In this document: in pieces, positions 7,551 to 14,630 of the stretch
Layout of the letters: each line of letters starts with the position of its first letter
Numbering within the stretch: position 1 is the stretch's first letter
From: DATDAH01 sp036525535
GTDB taxonomy: Bacteria > Actinomycetota > Acidimicrobiia > Acidimicrobiales > DATDAH01
Direction of reading: 5' to 3'
NCBI GenBank assembly: GCA_036525535.1
Contig: DATDAH010000152.1
Location: 1 to 29,244, forward strand
Length of the DNA stretch: 29,244 nucleotides
Position numbers and translations under genes: made by a program
Notes under the pieces: generated by a model
Seen by the model: only the letters and a program-made list of their open reading frames with translations
Databases searched by the model: none
What the model was told of the DNA's origin: nothing

Positions 7551-9425
7551 GTGGCCGACACCGCTGCCCGCGATCACACCGTCGAGACCCTCGATCGGGT
7601 GATCATCCGATTTGCCGGTGACTCCGGCGACGGGATGCAGCTCACGGGGGACCGCTTCACCAGCGCCAGTGCCCTCTGGGGCAACGACCTGAGCACCCTG
7701 CCGGACTTCCCGGCCGAGATCCGCGCCCCCGCCGGGACGCTGGCCGGGGTGTCTGCGTTCCAGGTCCACATCTCCGACCACGAGATCACCACGCCGGGCG
7801 ACATGCCCAACGTGCTGGTGTGCATGAACCCCGCCGCGCTGAAGGCCGAGCTCGGCGTGCTCGAGCCCGGCGGGACGTTGATCCTCAACACCGACGCGTT
7901 CACCGAGCGCAACCTGGCCAAGGCCGGATACGACTCGAACCCCCTCGAGGGCGACTCGCTCAAGGGCTACACGGTGTACGAGGTCCCCATGACCACGATC
8001 ACCAAGGAGTCGGTGGCCGATCTGGGGGTGAAGCCCCGGGACGCCGAGCGGTCCAAGAACTTCTTCGCCCTGGGCCTGTTGAGCTGGATGTACACCCGGC
8101 CCGAAGCGCCCACCCTCGACTGGATCGCCCAGAAGTTCGCCGGTCGCGAGCAGGTCATCGCCGCCAACACCGCGGCGTTCAAGGCCGGCCACGCCTTCGG
8201 CGAGACGGCCGAGCTCTTCGACCACCCCTATGAGGTCCGACCCGCGGCGAAGGCCCCCGGGACCTACACCAACATCACCGGCAACACCGCCCTGGCCTGG
8301 GGCCTGGTGGCCGCCGGCCAGCTGGCCAAGCTGCCGGTGTTCCTCGGCTCGTACCCCATCACCCCGGCGTCGGACATCCTCCACGAGCTGTCCAAGCACA
8401 AGAACTTCGGGGTCCGCACCCTGCAGGCCGAGGACGAGATCGCGGCCATCACCAGCGCCATCGGCGCGGCGTTCGGCGGTCACCTCGGGGTGACCACCAC
8501 CAGTGGGCCGGGCCTGGCCCTCAAGGCCGAGGCCATGGGCCTGGCCGTGAGCCTGGAGCTGCCGCTCATCATCATCGACGTGCAGCGGGGCGGGCCCTCC
8601 ACGGGCTTGCCCACCAAGACCGAGCAGGCCGACCTCCTGATGGGCCTCTACGGGCGCTCGTCGGAGTCGCCCCTGCCGATCGTGGCCCCCAAGAGCCCAT
8701 CGGACTGCTTCGACACCGCCATCGAAGCGGCCCGCATCGCCCTCAAGTACCGGACACCGGTCCTGCTGCTGTCCGACGGCTACCTCGCCAACGGGGCCGA
8801 GCCCTGGCTGCTGCCCGATGTCGACTCGCTGCCCGACATCAGCGTGCCCTTCGCCACCGAGGCCAACGGCACCGATGGTGACGGCAACCCGATCTACCTG
8901 CCCTACCTCCGCAACGAGGACATGGCCCGGCCCTGGGCCGTTCCCGGCACGCCCGGTCTCGAGCACCGCATCGGTGGTCTCGAGAAGGAGGACGGCACCG
9001 GCAACGTCTCCTACGACCCGGCCAACCACGAGCACATGGTCCACCTGCGGGCCGAGCGCATCGAGCACATCGCCGACGACATCCCACTGGTCGACGTCGA
9101 GGGGGCCGACGACGCCGAGATCCTGGTCATCGGCTGGGGCTCGACCTGGGGCGCCATCGACGGCGCCGTGGACCGGGTCAACGCCGCCGGCCGCCGGGCC
9201 GCCAAGGCCCACCTGACCCACCTCCACCCGTTCCCCAAGAACCTGGGCGAGGTGTTGAAGCGCCATCCGAAGGTGCTGGTCCCGGAGATGAACCTGGGCC
9301 AGCTGTCGCTGCTGCTGCGGGGCCACTTCCTGGTCGACGCCCAGAGCGTCACGAAGATGAAGGGCCTGCCGTTCACCTCTGGTGAGCTGGAGCGGGCCAT
9401 CCTGGCCGAGCTGGAGAAGGACTGA
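7551..9425 (+). CDS. korA: 2-oxoglutarate:ferredoxin oxidoreductase, alpha subunit (fused gamma-alpha)
   Basis: This 624-residue protein starts with a gamma-type domain (about 15-200, RFAGDSGDGMQLTGDRF). The alpha domain that follows (from about 235) contains LGSYPITPASDILHELS, TLQAEDEIAAI and the GGPSTGLPTKTEQADL motif typical of this enzyme class. With KorB it carries out CoA-dependent oxidative decarboxylation of 2-oxoglutarate to succinyl-CoA, reducing ferredoxin. The gamma-alpha fusion and two-gene korAB layout are those of the oxygen-tolerant actinobacterial enzymes as I recall them (mycobacterial KorAB). The GTG start has a strong AAGGAGAG ribosome binding site. korB follows 7 bases after the stop. 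A related pyruvate or branched-chain enzyme is possible, but the pairing with this KorB favours 2-oxoglutarate. Confidence 0.92.
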   Translation: MADTAARDHTVETLDRVIIRFAGDSGDGMQLTGDRFTSASALWGNDLSTLPDFPAEIRAPAGTLAGVSAFQVHISDHEITTPGDMPNVLVCMNPAALKAELGVLEPGGTLILNTDAFTERNLAKAGYDSNPLEGDSLKGYTVYEVPMTTITKESVADLGVKPRDAERSKNFFALGLLSWMYTRPEAPTLDWIAQKFAGREQVIAANTAAFKAGHAFGETAELFDHPYEVRPAAKAPGTYTNITGNTALAWGLVAAGQLAKLPVFLGSYPITPASDILHELSKHKNFGVRTLQAEDEIAAITSAIGAAFGGHLGVTTTSGPGLALKAEAMGLAVSLELPLIIIDVQRGGPSTGLPTKTEQADLLMGLYGRSSESPLPIVAPKSPSDCFDTAIEAARIALKYRTPVLLLSDGYLANGAEPWLLPDVDSLPDISVPFATEANGTDGDGNPIYLPYLRNEDMARPWAVPGTPGLEHRIGGLEKEDGTGNVSYDPANHEHMVHLRAERIEHIADDIPLVDVEGADDAEILVIGWGSTWGAIDGAVDRVNAAGRRAAKAHLTHLHPFPKNLGEVLKRHPKVLVPEMNLGQLSLLLRGHFLVDAQSVTKMKGLPFTSGELERAILAELEKD

Positions 9426-9432
9426 TCGCCTG

Positions 9433-10458
9433 ATGACCGACACTGACGTCCCCGTCACGACCAAGGCCGACTGGTCCTCGGACCAGGAGGTCCGCTGGTG
9501 CCCGGGCTGTGGGGACTACTCGATCCTCACCGCCGTCCAGATGCTGATGCCCGAACTGGGGGTGCGTCGGGAGAACACGGTCTTCGTGTCCGGCATCGGC
9601 TGCGCCGCCCGCTTCCCGTACTACATGGACACCTACGGGATGCACACCATCCACGGTCGCGCCCCCGCCGTAGCCACCGGCCTGGCCATGGCGCGCCCCG
9701 ACCTCGACATCTGGGTCGTCTCGGGTGACGGGGACGCCCTGTCCATCGGCGGCAACCACCTCATCCACGCCCTGCGCCGAAACGTGAACCTGAACATCCT
9801 CATGTTCAACAACCAGATCTACGGCCTGACCAAGGGCCAGTACTCGCCGACCAGCGAGGTGGGCAAGGTCACCAAGTCCACGCCCTTCGGCTCGCTGGAC
9901 ACGGCGTTCAACCCGATCAGCCTGGCCCTCGGGGCCGAGGCCGGCTTCGTGGCCCGGACCCACGACATGGACCGCAAGCACATGATGGAGACCTTCCGCC
10001 GGGCCCATGCCCACCAGGGCGGCTCGTTCGTCGAGATCTACCAGAACTGCAACGTCTTCAACGACGGCGCCTTCGAGGCCGTCACCGGCAAGGAGCAGCG
10101 GGCGTCCATGCTGATCCCACTGGTCCACGGCGAGCAGGTCCGCTTCGGTGACGACGGCGAGCGCTGCGTCGTCCTCGACGCGCAGGGCTACGCCCGCATC
10201 GCCGAGGTGGGCGACGTGGACGAGGCCCAGATCCTGGTCCACGACGAGACCCGCGCCGACCCCTCGTTGGCCTTCACGCTGTCCCGCCTGGCTTCGGGAC
10301 CGCACGAGCCCACGCCCGTCGGCGTCTTCCGGGCGGTCGAGCGCCCCGAGTACGCCACCGAAGCCACCCAGCAGATCGCCGCCGCCCAGGAGCGTTCCGG
10401 CCCCGGCGTCCTGAAGGACCTCCTCCACAGCGGCGCCACCTGGACCGTCGACGCCTGA
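9433..10458 (+). CDS. korB: 2-oxoglutarate:ferredoxin oxidoreductase, beta subunit
   Basis: This 341-residue protein binds thiamine diphosphate and a [4Fe-4S] cluster. Likely cluster ligands are Cys23 and Cys26 (WCPGCGDY), Cys57 (SGIGCAAR) and a later Cys in YQNCNVFND. The cofactor motif GDGDALSIGGNHL ends in a FNNQIYGLTKGQ segment typical of the family. The chosen ATG at 9433 is 7 bases past the korA stop, with GGAGAAGGA inside the korA end as ribosome binding site; an upstream in-frame GTG at 9382 would overlap korA by 44 bases and adds no conserved sequence. It acts with KorA in the cytoplasm to make succinyl-CoA and reduced ferredoxin. Confidence 0.93.
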   Translation: MTDTDVPVTTKADWSSDQEVRWCPGCGDYSILTAVQMLMPELGVRRENTVFVSGIGCAARFPYYMDTYGMHTIHGRAPAVATGLAMARPDLDIWVVSGDGDALSIGGNHLIHALRRNVNLNILMFNNQIYGLTKGQYSPTSEVGKVTKSTPFGSLDTAFNPISLALGAEAGFVARTHDMDRKHMMETFRRAHAHQGGSFVEIYQNCNVFNDGAFEAVTGKEQRASMLIPLVHGEQVRFGDDGERCVVLDAQGYARIAEVGDVDEAQILVHDETRADPSLAFTLSRLASGPHEPTPVGVFRAVERPEYATEATQQIAAAQERSGPGVLKDLLHSGATWTVDA

Positions 10459-10475
10459 CCTCGAGTCAGTCGAGG
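10455..10475. terminator. Overlapping hairpins between convergent korB and the DUF1015 gene
   Basis: Two mutually exclusive stems are visible: CTGAC (10455-10459) with GTCAG (10465-10469), and CCTCGA (10459-10464) with TCGAGG (10470-10475). The korB stop and the stop of the minus-strand gene fall in the first stem. Only 7 bases separate the two genes, so this is a probable bidirectional terminator. Confidence 0.45.
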
Positions 10476-11659
10476 AGGCGGAAGACCTGGCCGGTGCGCG
10501 GCTTGGGCCAGAAGAAGGTGGTCTTGGGGGGCATGAGCTCGCCGCCGTGGGCGATGTCGATGATCTGCTCGACGGTGGCGGGACGGAGCAGCACGCCGGC
10601 CTGGGCTCGGCCGGAGTCGACGGCGGCGAGGATGTTCTCGACGCCGTGCTGGTAGGTGAGCTCGTGGCCGGGGACCGCTCGTAGGCCCTGGTCGAGCCTG
10701 CTGCTGTCCAGGTCCCGGACCCCTTCCATGACCTCGGGACGAGGACGGAGCAGTTGAGCGCCGTCTCGGGTCACCAGGCAGAGCCCGCCGGCGTCATCCA
10801 TGCGATCGAGCAGCTCGGGACCTACCGGGCCGGCGTCGAACAGCTCGAAGGAAGCCTCCAGCGCCGCGGCCAGGTCGACGCCCTCGGGTAGTCCGTTGAC
10901 GAGACGGTGGATGGGCTGGACCATGAGCTGCTCCTCGACCAGCTCGACCACGTAGGTCATGGCCAGGTCCCAGGGTCCGGCCCCGTCGCCGGCCTCGTGG
11001 CGCTCGTCCCGGTACTGCAGCGAGGTCGACCAGCGGTGGTGTCCGTCGGCGATGACGACGGGCTCGGAGCTGACGGCGGCGGCGATGGCCTCGACGATCC
11101 CGCGCTGGCTGATCGGCCAGAGGCGGTGGTGGACGCCCTCGCCGTCGGTCCAGGCGGCCACCGGCGGTCCCGGCAGCTCACAGAGGCCGGACAGCCCCTC
11201 GGCGGTGGACAGGCCCCACACCGCGGAGAGGTTGGCCTTGCAGTAGCGCAGCATCTCCAGCCGGTCGCTCTTGGCCTTCGGCGTGGTCTGCTCATGGGGG
11301 AGCACGCCGCCGGTACCGGGCGGGGCCAGCTCCAGGGCCCCGATGACGCCCGCCGTCTGGCGCAGGCGACCCGTGTCGTCCTTGTAGCCCATGCGGTAGA
11401 CGTAGAAGGACGGGTCCTCGTCCTGGATCAGGACACCCTGGTCCCGCCACTCACCCAGGGTCCGACAGGCCACGTCGTACCGACTGGTGTCGCCGTCGTC
11501 GAGCGGGAGGTCGAGGTGGACGGCCTGGTGGGGGTCCTTGGCCCCCAGCTCGGCCCGCTCGGCGTCGCCGATCACGTCGTAGGGCGGAGCCGTGACCTCG
11601 CCGTAGTCGAGCCGTTCGTCGTCGTAGCGGAGACCCCGGAAGGGCTCGAAGCGCGCCAT
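10466..11659 (-). CDS. DUF1015 family protein, 397 aa
   Basis: The protein begins MARFEPFRGLRYDDERL and has PPYDVI near residue 25, both typical of DUF1015. It also carries the family motifs PHEQTTPKAKSDRLEML (from 121) and ADGHHRW (204-210). The ADGHHR motif resembles the nucleotide-binding 'DGHHR' loop of ParB/Srx-fold proteins, a resemblance I note from memory and not as proof of function. An in-frame ATG three codons upstream (11668) is a possible alternative start. The gene faces korB tail to tail, and its start is divergent from the HAD phosphatase with a 16-base palindrome between them. The biochemical role of this family is not established to my knowledge. Confidence 0.88.
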   Translation of the reverse strand: MARFEPFRGLRYDDERLDYGEVTAPPYDVIGDAERAELGAKDPHQAVHLDLPLDDGDTSRYDVACRTLGEWRDQGVLIQDEDPSFYVYRMGYKDDTGRLRQTAGVIGALELAPPGTGGVLPHEQTTPKAKSDRLEMLRYCKANLSAVWGLSTAEGLSGLCELPGPPVAAWTDGEGVHHRLWPISQRGIVEAIAAAVSSEPVVIADGHHRWSTSLQYRDERHEAGDGAGPWDLAMTYVVELVEEQLMVQPIHRLVNGLPEGVDLAAALEASFELFDAGPVGPELLDRMDDAGGLCLVTRDGAQLLRPRPEVMEGVRDLDSSRLDQGLRAVPGHELTYQHGVENILAAVDSGRAQAGVLLRPATVEQIIDIAHGGELMPPKTTFFWPKPRTGQVFRLLD

Positions 11660-11685
11660 GGGGCCCATCGTGGCAGGCGCGGGAT

Positions 11686-11701
11686 CGGACTGGGCAGTCC
11701 G
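11686..11701. promoter_or_regulatory. 16-base palindrome in a divergent promoter region (possible operator)
   Basis: CGGACTG-GG-CAGTCCG is a perfect inverted repeat in the 61-base gap between the divergent starts of the DUF1015 gene (11659) and the HAD phosphatase (11721). It covers the -35 region expected for the latter. A regulator binding site is plausible; a transcribed hairpin is the alternative. Confidence 0.35.
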
Positions 11702-11708
11702 GTCGTGC

Positions 11709-11714
11709 GAACAT
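11709..11714 (+). promoter_or_regulatory. Weak -10 candidate (GAACAT) for the HAD gene
   Basis: GAACAT is a poor match to TAnnnT, but its spacing would place the transcription start at 11721, exactly on the GTG. The same geometry is seen before other genes in the window, suggesting a leaderless mRNA. Confidence 0.2.
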
Positions 11715-11720
11715 GCCGCC

Positions 11721-12461
11721 GTGGCCTGGGCGCTGGATCTCGACGGCGTGGTCTGGCTCGGGGACCAGCCCATCCCGGGGGCGTCCGACGCCGTCGGGCG
11801 GCTCCAGGCCAGCGGGGAGTCGGTGGTCTTCGTGACCAACAACTCCTCGGTCCCGGTGGGGGAGGTCGAGGCCAAGCTGGCCCGCCAGGGCATCGCGGCG
11901 GCGGGAGCGGTGCTGACGTCGGCCATGGCCGCAGCCGAGCTCGTGCAGCCCGGCGAGGTGGCGCTGGTCTGTGCCGGACCGGGTGTCGACGAGGCCTTGG
12001 CCGCGCGAGGCGTGCACACTGTCCGGGACGGGAAGGCCGACGTGGTCGTGGTCGGCTTCCACCGCGACTTCGACTACGACCGATTGCAAGCCGCCAGCAC
12101 CGCCGTGCGGACCGGTGCCCGGCTCCTGGCCACCAACGACGACGCCACCTATCCGACCCCTGACGGTCTGATCCCCGGCGGAGGGGCCATCCTGGCCGCA
12201 GTGAGCACGGCGTCGGGGGTCCATGCGGAGGTGGCGGGCAAGCCCTACCAGGCCATGGCCGACCTCGTGCGGGCCCGGGTGGGTGCCCACGGGGTGATGG
12301 TGGGCGACCGGGCCGACACCGACGGACGCTTCGCCCTCGCGCTCGGCTACCGCTTCGCCCTCGTTCTCAGTGGTGTGACCACCGATCTCCCCGTCCTACC
12401 CGAGCCCGACCTCGTCGCCGCCGACCTGGCCGGCCTCGTCGATCAGGAGCTGAGCCGTTGA
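11721..12461 (+). CDS. HAD superfamily subclass IIA phosphatase (NagD-like)
   Basis: From the GTG at 11721 the protein has 246 residues and opens directly with the catalytic motif LDLDGVVWLG (Asp6 nucleophile, Asp8 acid/base). Motif II is VFVTNNSS (37-43), motif III includes GKPYQAM, and motif IV is MVGDRADTD. This is the HAD-IIA group, which dephosphorylates small phosphorylated metabolites; the substrate is unknown. A longer frame from an ATG at 11658 adds 21 residues with no family match and would overlap the divergent DUF1015 start. A HAD phosphatase is also found just upstream of tlyA in mycobacteria, as I recall. The stop overlaps the TTG start of the lipoprotein gene (TTGA, 12458-12461). 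Confidence 0.88.
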   Translation: MAWALDLDGVVWLGDQPIPGASDAVGRLQASGESVVFVTNNSSVPVGEVEAKLARQGIAAAGAVLTSAMAAAELVQPGEVALVCAGPGVDEALAARGVHTVRDGKADVVVVGFHRDFDYDRLQAASTAVRTGARLLATNDDATYPTPDGLIPGGGAILAAVSTASGVHAEVAGKPYQAMADLVRARVGAHGVMVGDRADTDGRFALALGYRFALVLSGVTTDLPVLPEPDLVAADLAGLVDQELSR

Positions 12462-13441
12462 GGCGCGCCGTCCCCGTCGTGGGGATGCTGCTGGTGGCCG
12501 GGCTGCTCGCCGCCTGCGCGTCGGACGTGCCCGAGTCCGAACCCACCCGCCCCGCGGATGCCCTCACCTGGACCACGGAGGTCGACGAGGCGATCGACGG
12601 CTTGCCCATCGCCGTCGGCAGCCAGTCCCGACCCGTCGACCTCCTGCTGGGCTGGATCGCCACCGAGACGCTTGTGGCCGCCGGCGCCGACGTCACCGAC
12701 GACCTGAACCTGGGAGACACCCAGACCACCCGCGACGCCCAGCTGGCCGGCCTGATCGACCTGTACTGGGAGACCACGGGCACGGGCTGGTTGGCCCTGC
12801 TGCGGGAGATCGGTCCGAGCGCGGACCCCGAGCAGCTGTACGAGGACGTGCGGGACGAGGACCTGGAGGAGAACGGGATCGTCTGGCTGCCACCGGCTCC
12901 AGCCGACACCGGCATCGGCATCGTGGCCTCGCCGGCTGTCATCGAGGAGCGGGGCATCGTCGACCTCAGTGCGCTCGCCGCGGCGCTGGAGGACCCGGAC
13001 GAAGCCCTCAAGGTCTGCGTCTCGGCCCTCGATCAGCCGCTCGACTCCTCCGGGCTGAGCGCCCTGGCCGATGCCGCCGACGTCCGCATCCGACCCCGCC
13101 TGGTCAACCCGGTCTCACCGAGCGAGATCATCGAGCTGACCGAGGAGGGGACCTTCTGCCCCTTCGCCCTCGTCGACCGCCTGAACGTCCGGCTGGCCGA
13201 CGCCGACGTCACCTTCCTCAACGACGACCTCGGCGCCTTCGTGGCTGAGCAGCCGTCGGTGACGATCCGGCAGGACACCTACGACATGGCCTCCGGGCTG
13301 GACGACCTGTTCGCTCCCGTGGCGGCGGCGCTGGACATCGACACCCTTCGTGACCTGGTCGCTCGCATCATCGAGGACGACGAAGACCCGCGGACGGTGG
13401 CTCGGGGATGGCTGGTCGAAGAAGGCCTGGCCGAGGACTGA
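12458..13441 (+). CDS. Lipoprotein with glycine-betaine/choline-type substrate-binding domain (OpuAC-like), no permease nearby
   Basis: The 327-residue protein has a lipoprotein signal peptide ending in the lipobox LLAAC (Cys20). The segment ATETLVAAGADVTDDLNLG, then TQTTRDAQLAGLIDLYWETTGTGWLALL (shown in pieces), matches the hinge and ligand region of OpuAC/ProX/OsmF binding proteins. In these proteins an aromatic 'YxExTGT.W' motif helps bind quaternary ammonium compounds. Two cysteines (in KVCVSAL and GTFCPFAL) could form a disulfide outside the membrane. The start is a TTG overlapping the upstream stop, implying coupling with the HAD gene. No ABC permease or ATPase is in the window, so it may serve a transporter elsewhere or have taken on another envelope role. 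Confidence 0.72.
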   Translation: MRRAVPVVGMLLVAGLLAACASDVPESEPTRPADALTWTTEVDEAIDGLPIAVGSQSRPVDLLLGWIATETLVAAGADVTDDLNLGDTQTTRDAQLAGLIDLYWETTGTGWLALLREIGPSADPEQLYEDVRDEDLEENGIVWLPPAPADTGIGIVASPAVIEERGIVDLSALAAALEDPDEALKVCVSALDQPLDSSGLSALADAADVRIRPRLVNPVSPSEIIELTEEGTFCPFALVDRLNVRLADADVTFLNDDLGAFVAEQPSVTIRQDTYDMASGLDDLFAPVAAALDIDTLRDLVARIIEDDEDPRTVARGWLVEEGLAED

Positions 13442-13442
13442 G

Positions 13443-13458
13443 CCGCCGCCCACGGCGG
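13443..13458 (+). terminator. Hairpin after the lipoprotein gene
   Basis: CCGCCG-(4)-CGGCGG forms a 6-bp GC stem with a 4-base loop beginning 2 bases after the lipoprotein stop. It precedes the TAGCGT box of the next gene, consistent with a transcript end and restart. Confidence 0.4.
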
Positions 13459-13477
13459 TCGGGGCCGGGGACGGCGA

Positions 13478-13483
13478 TAGCGT
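13478..13483 (+). promoter_or_regulatory. Candidate -10 box (TAGCGT), leaderless start of the phasin-like gene
   Basis: TAGCGT ends 7 bases before the GTG at 13491. A standard -10 to +1 spacing puts the transcription start at about 13490, so the mRNA would carry essentially no leader. No ribosome binding site is present, in agreement. Confidence 0.45.
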
Positions 13484-13490
13484 TCACGCC

Positions 13491-13880
13491 GTGGCTGCCA
13501 TCGATGTCGTACGCAAGTACCTGGACGCGGGTGTGTCCTACGCCCAGGTGACCCGAGAGAAGGCCGAAGAGATCGTCAAGGATCTCGTCAAGGCCGGTGA
13601 GGTCAGGGCCGAGGACGCCCAGGCCGCGGTGAAGGACCTGGTCGAGCGCTCCCGCAAGTCGAGCGAGGCGCTGTCCGAGCGGATCCGCAGCGAGGTCAGG
13701 GACCAGCTGGTCAAGATCCAGCCCGCGGCCCAAGCCGATGTCGACGCCCTGGCCAAGCGCGTCGCCGCCGTCGAGAAGGCGACGAAGAAGCCGGCGGCCA
13801 GGAAGCCGGCGGCCAAGAAGCCGGCCGCCCGCAAGCCGGCGGCCAGGAAGCCCGCGGCCAAGAAGCCGGCGGCCAGGTAG
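13491..13880 (+). CDS. Phasin-like protein with KPAAR/KPAAK-repeat (histone-H1-like) tail, 129 aa
   Basis: Residues 1-95 form an amphipathic helical region (VVRKYLDAGVSYAQVTREKAE, then KDLVERSRKSSEALSERIRSE). It resembles the phasin-like/PhaF-type small proteins found in actinobacteria. The last 30 residues are six copies of KPAA(R/K), a lysine-rich tail like that of histone H1 or bacterial AlgP/PhaF proteins, which binds DNA nonspecifically. The GTG at 13491 is chosen because a TAGCGT box ends 7 bases upstream and the longer open frame overlaps the lipoprotein gene. Its TAG stop is followed directly, in the same frame, by the conserved N-terminus of TlyA. Whether it binds polyhydroxyalkanoate granules or only the nucleoid is not decided by sequence. 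Confidence 0.7.
   Translation: MAAIDVVRKYLDAGVSYAQVTREKAEEIVKDLVKAGEVRAEDAQAAVKDLVERSRKSSEALSERIRSEVRDQLVKIQPAAQADVDALAKRVAAVEKATKKPAARKPAAKKPAARKPAARKPAAKKPAAR
13788..13877 (+). repeat. Six 15-base tandem repeats encoding KPAA(R/K)
   Basis: Six in-frame units of 15 bases, each a variant of AAGCCGGCGGCCAGG, encode KPAAR, KPAAK, KPAAR, KPAAR, KPAAK, KPAAR up to the stop codon. Near-identical units at the DNA level make the copy number prone to change by slippage or recombination. Confidence 0.9.
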
Positions 13881-14630
13881 CTGGCTGCCCGCCGGCGGCT
13901 CGACCTCGACCTCGTCCGGCGGGGCTTGGTCGACTCCCGCCAGCAGGCCCATGCCCTGATCGAGGCGGGCAAGGTGACGGTGGGGGGCGCCATCGCCACC
14001 AAGCCGGCCCGCATGGTCGACCCGGGTGAGCCGGTGCTCATCCTCGGTGACCCACCCCGCTTCGTCAGCCGCGGCGGCGAGAAGCTCGATGCCGCGCTGG
14101 ACGGGTTCACCGTGGCCGTCGAGGGCTGCCGGGCCCTGGATGCCGGGTCCTCGACGGGTGGTTTCACCGACTGCCTGCTCCAGCGGGGCTGTGCCTCGGT
14201 CATTGCGGTCGACGTGGGCCGGGGCCAGCTCCACCCCAGGATGCGGGAGGACCCTCGGGTCACCGTTCGGGAGCGAACGGACATCCGGACCATCGACCTC
14301 GAGGAACTGGGTGGGCCGGTCGATCTCATCGTCGGTGACCTTTCGTTCATCTCGCTGCGGACCGTGCTCGACGCCCTGCTCGCTCTGGTCCGCCCGGGAG
14401 GCGATCTGGTCCTACTGGTGAAGCCCCAGTTCGAGGTCGGGCGGGCCGAGGCCAGCCGGGGCAAGGGGGTCATCCGGGACCCGGAGGTGCGGGCGGCGGC
14501 GCTGGCCGACGTTCGAGACGCGCTCACCGGCCGCGGAGCCGTCATCATGGGGGAGATGACCTCTCCCCTGAAGGGTGGCGCCGGCAACGTCGAGTTCCTG
14601 GTCCACGCCCGCGCCCCCGAGGCCGGCTGA
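13881..14630 (+). CDS. tlyA: TlyA family rRNA 2'-O-methyltransferase, apparent CTG start
   Basis: The protein has an S4 RNA-binding domain (RRRLDLDLVRRGLVDSRQQA..IEAGKVTVGG) and an FtsJ-like methyltransferase domain. The latter contains SRGGEKLDAAL, the SAM-binding loop LDAGSSTGGFTD, DLSFISL and LVKPQFEVG. TlyA methylates 2'-hydroxyls of cytidines in 16S and 23S rRNA (C1409/C1920 by E. coli numbering), affecting capreomycin sensitivity. The conserved N-terminus aligns with recalled mycobacterial TlyA (MARRARVDAELVRRGLARS) only if translation starts at or next to CTG 13881, which directly follows the TAG of the phasin-like gene in the same frame. The first standard codon, TTG at 13926, would remove the first S4 helix. 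From 13881 the product is 249 residues. Its stop overlaps the NAD kinase start (TGATG). Confidence 0.85.
   Translation: MAARRRLDLDLVRRGLVDSRQQAHALIEAGKVTVGGAIATKPARMVDPGEPVLILGDPPRFVSRGGEKLDAALDGFTVAVEGCRALDAGSSTGGFTDCLLQRGCASVIAVDVGRGQLHPRMREDPRVTVRERTDIRTIDLEELGGPVDLIVGDLSFISLRTVLDALLALVRPGGDLVLLVKPQFEVGRAEASRGKGVIRDPEVRAAALADVRDALTGRGAVIMGEMTSPLKGGAGNVEFLVHARAPEAG

Noticed and set aside
13788..13877. CRISPR-like or mobile-element repeat
   Set aside because: The 15-base units are contiguous, in frame and encode KPAA(R/K); there are no spacers or flanking inverted repeats.
13491..14630. A real phasin-TlyA fusion protein
   Set aside because: A TAG separates the two parts and no recoding signal was recognised. 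Separate proteins with an unusual tlyA start are simpler, though readthrough is kept as an alternative in the findings.
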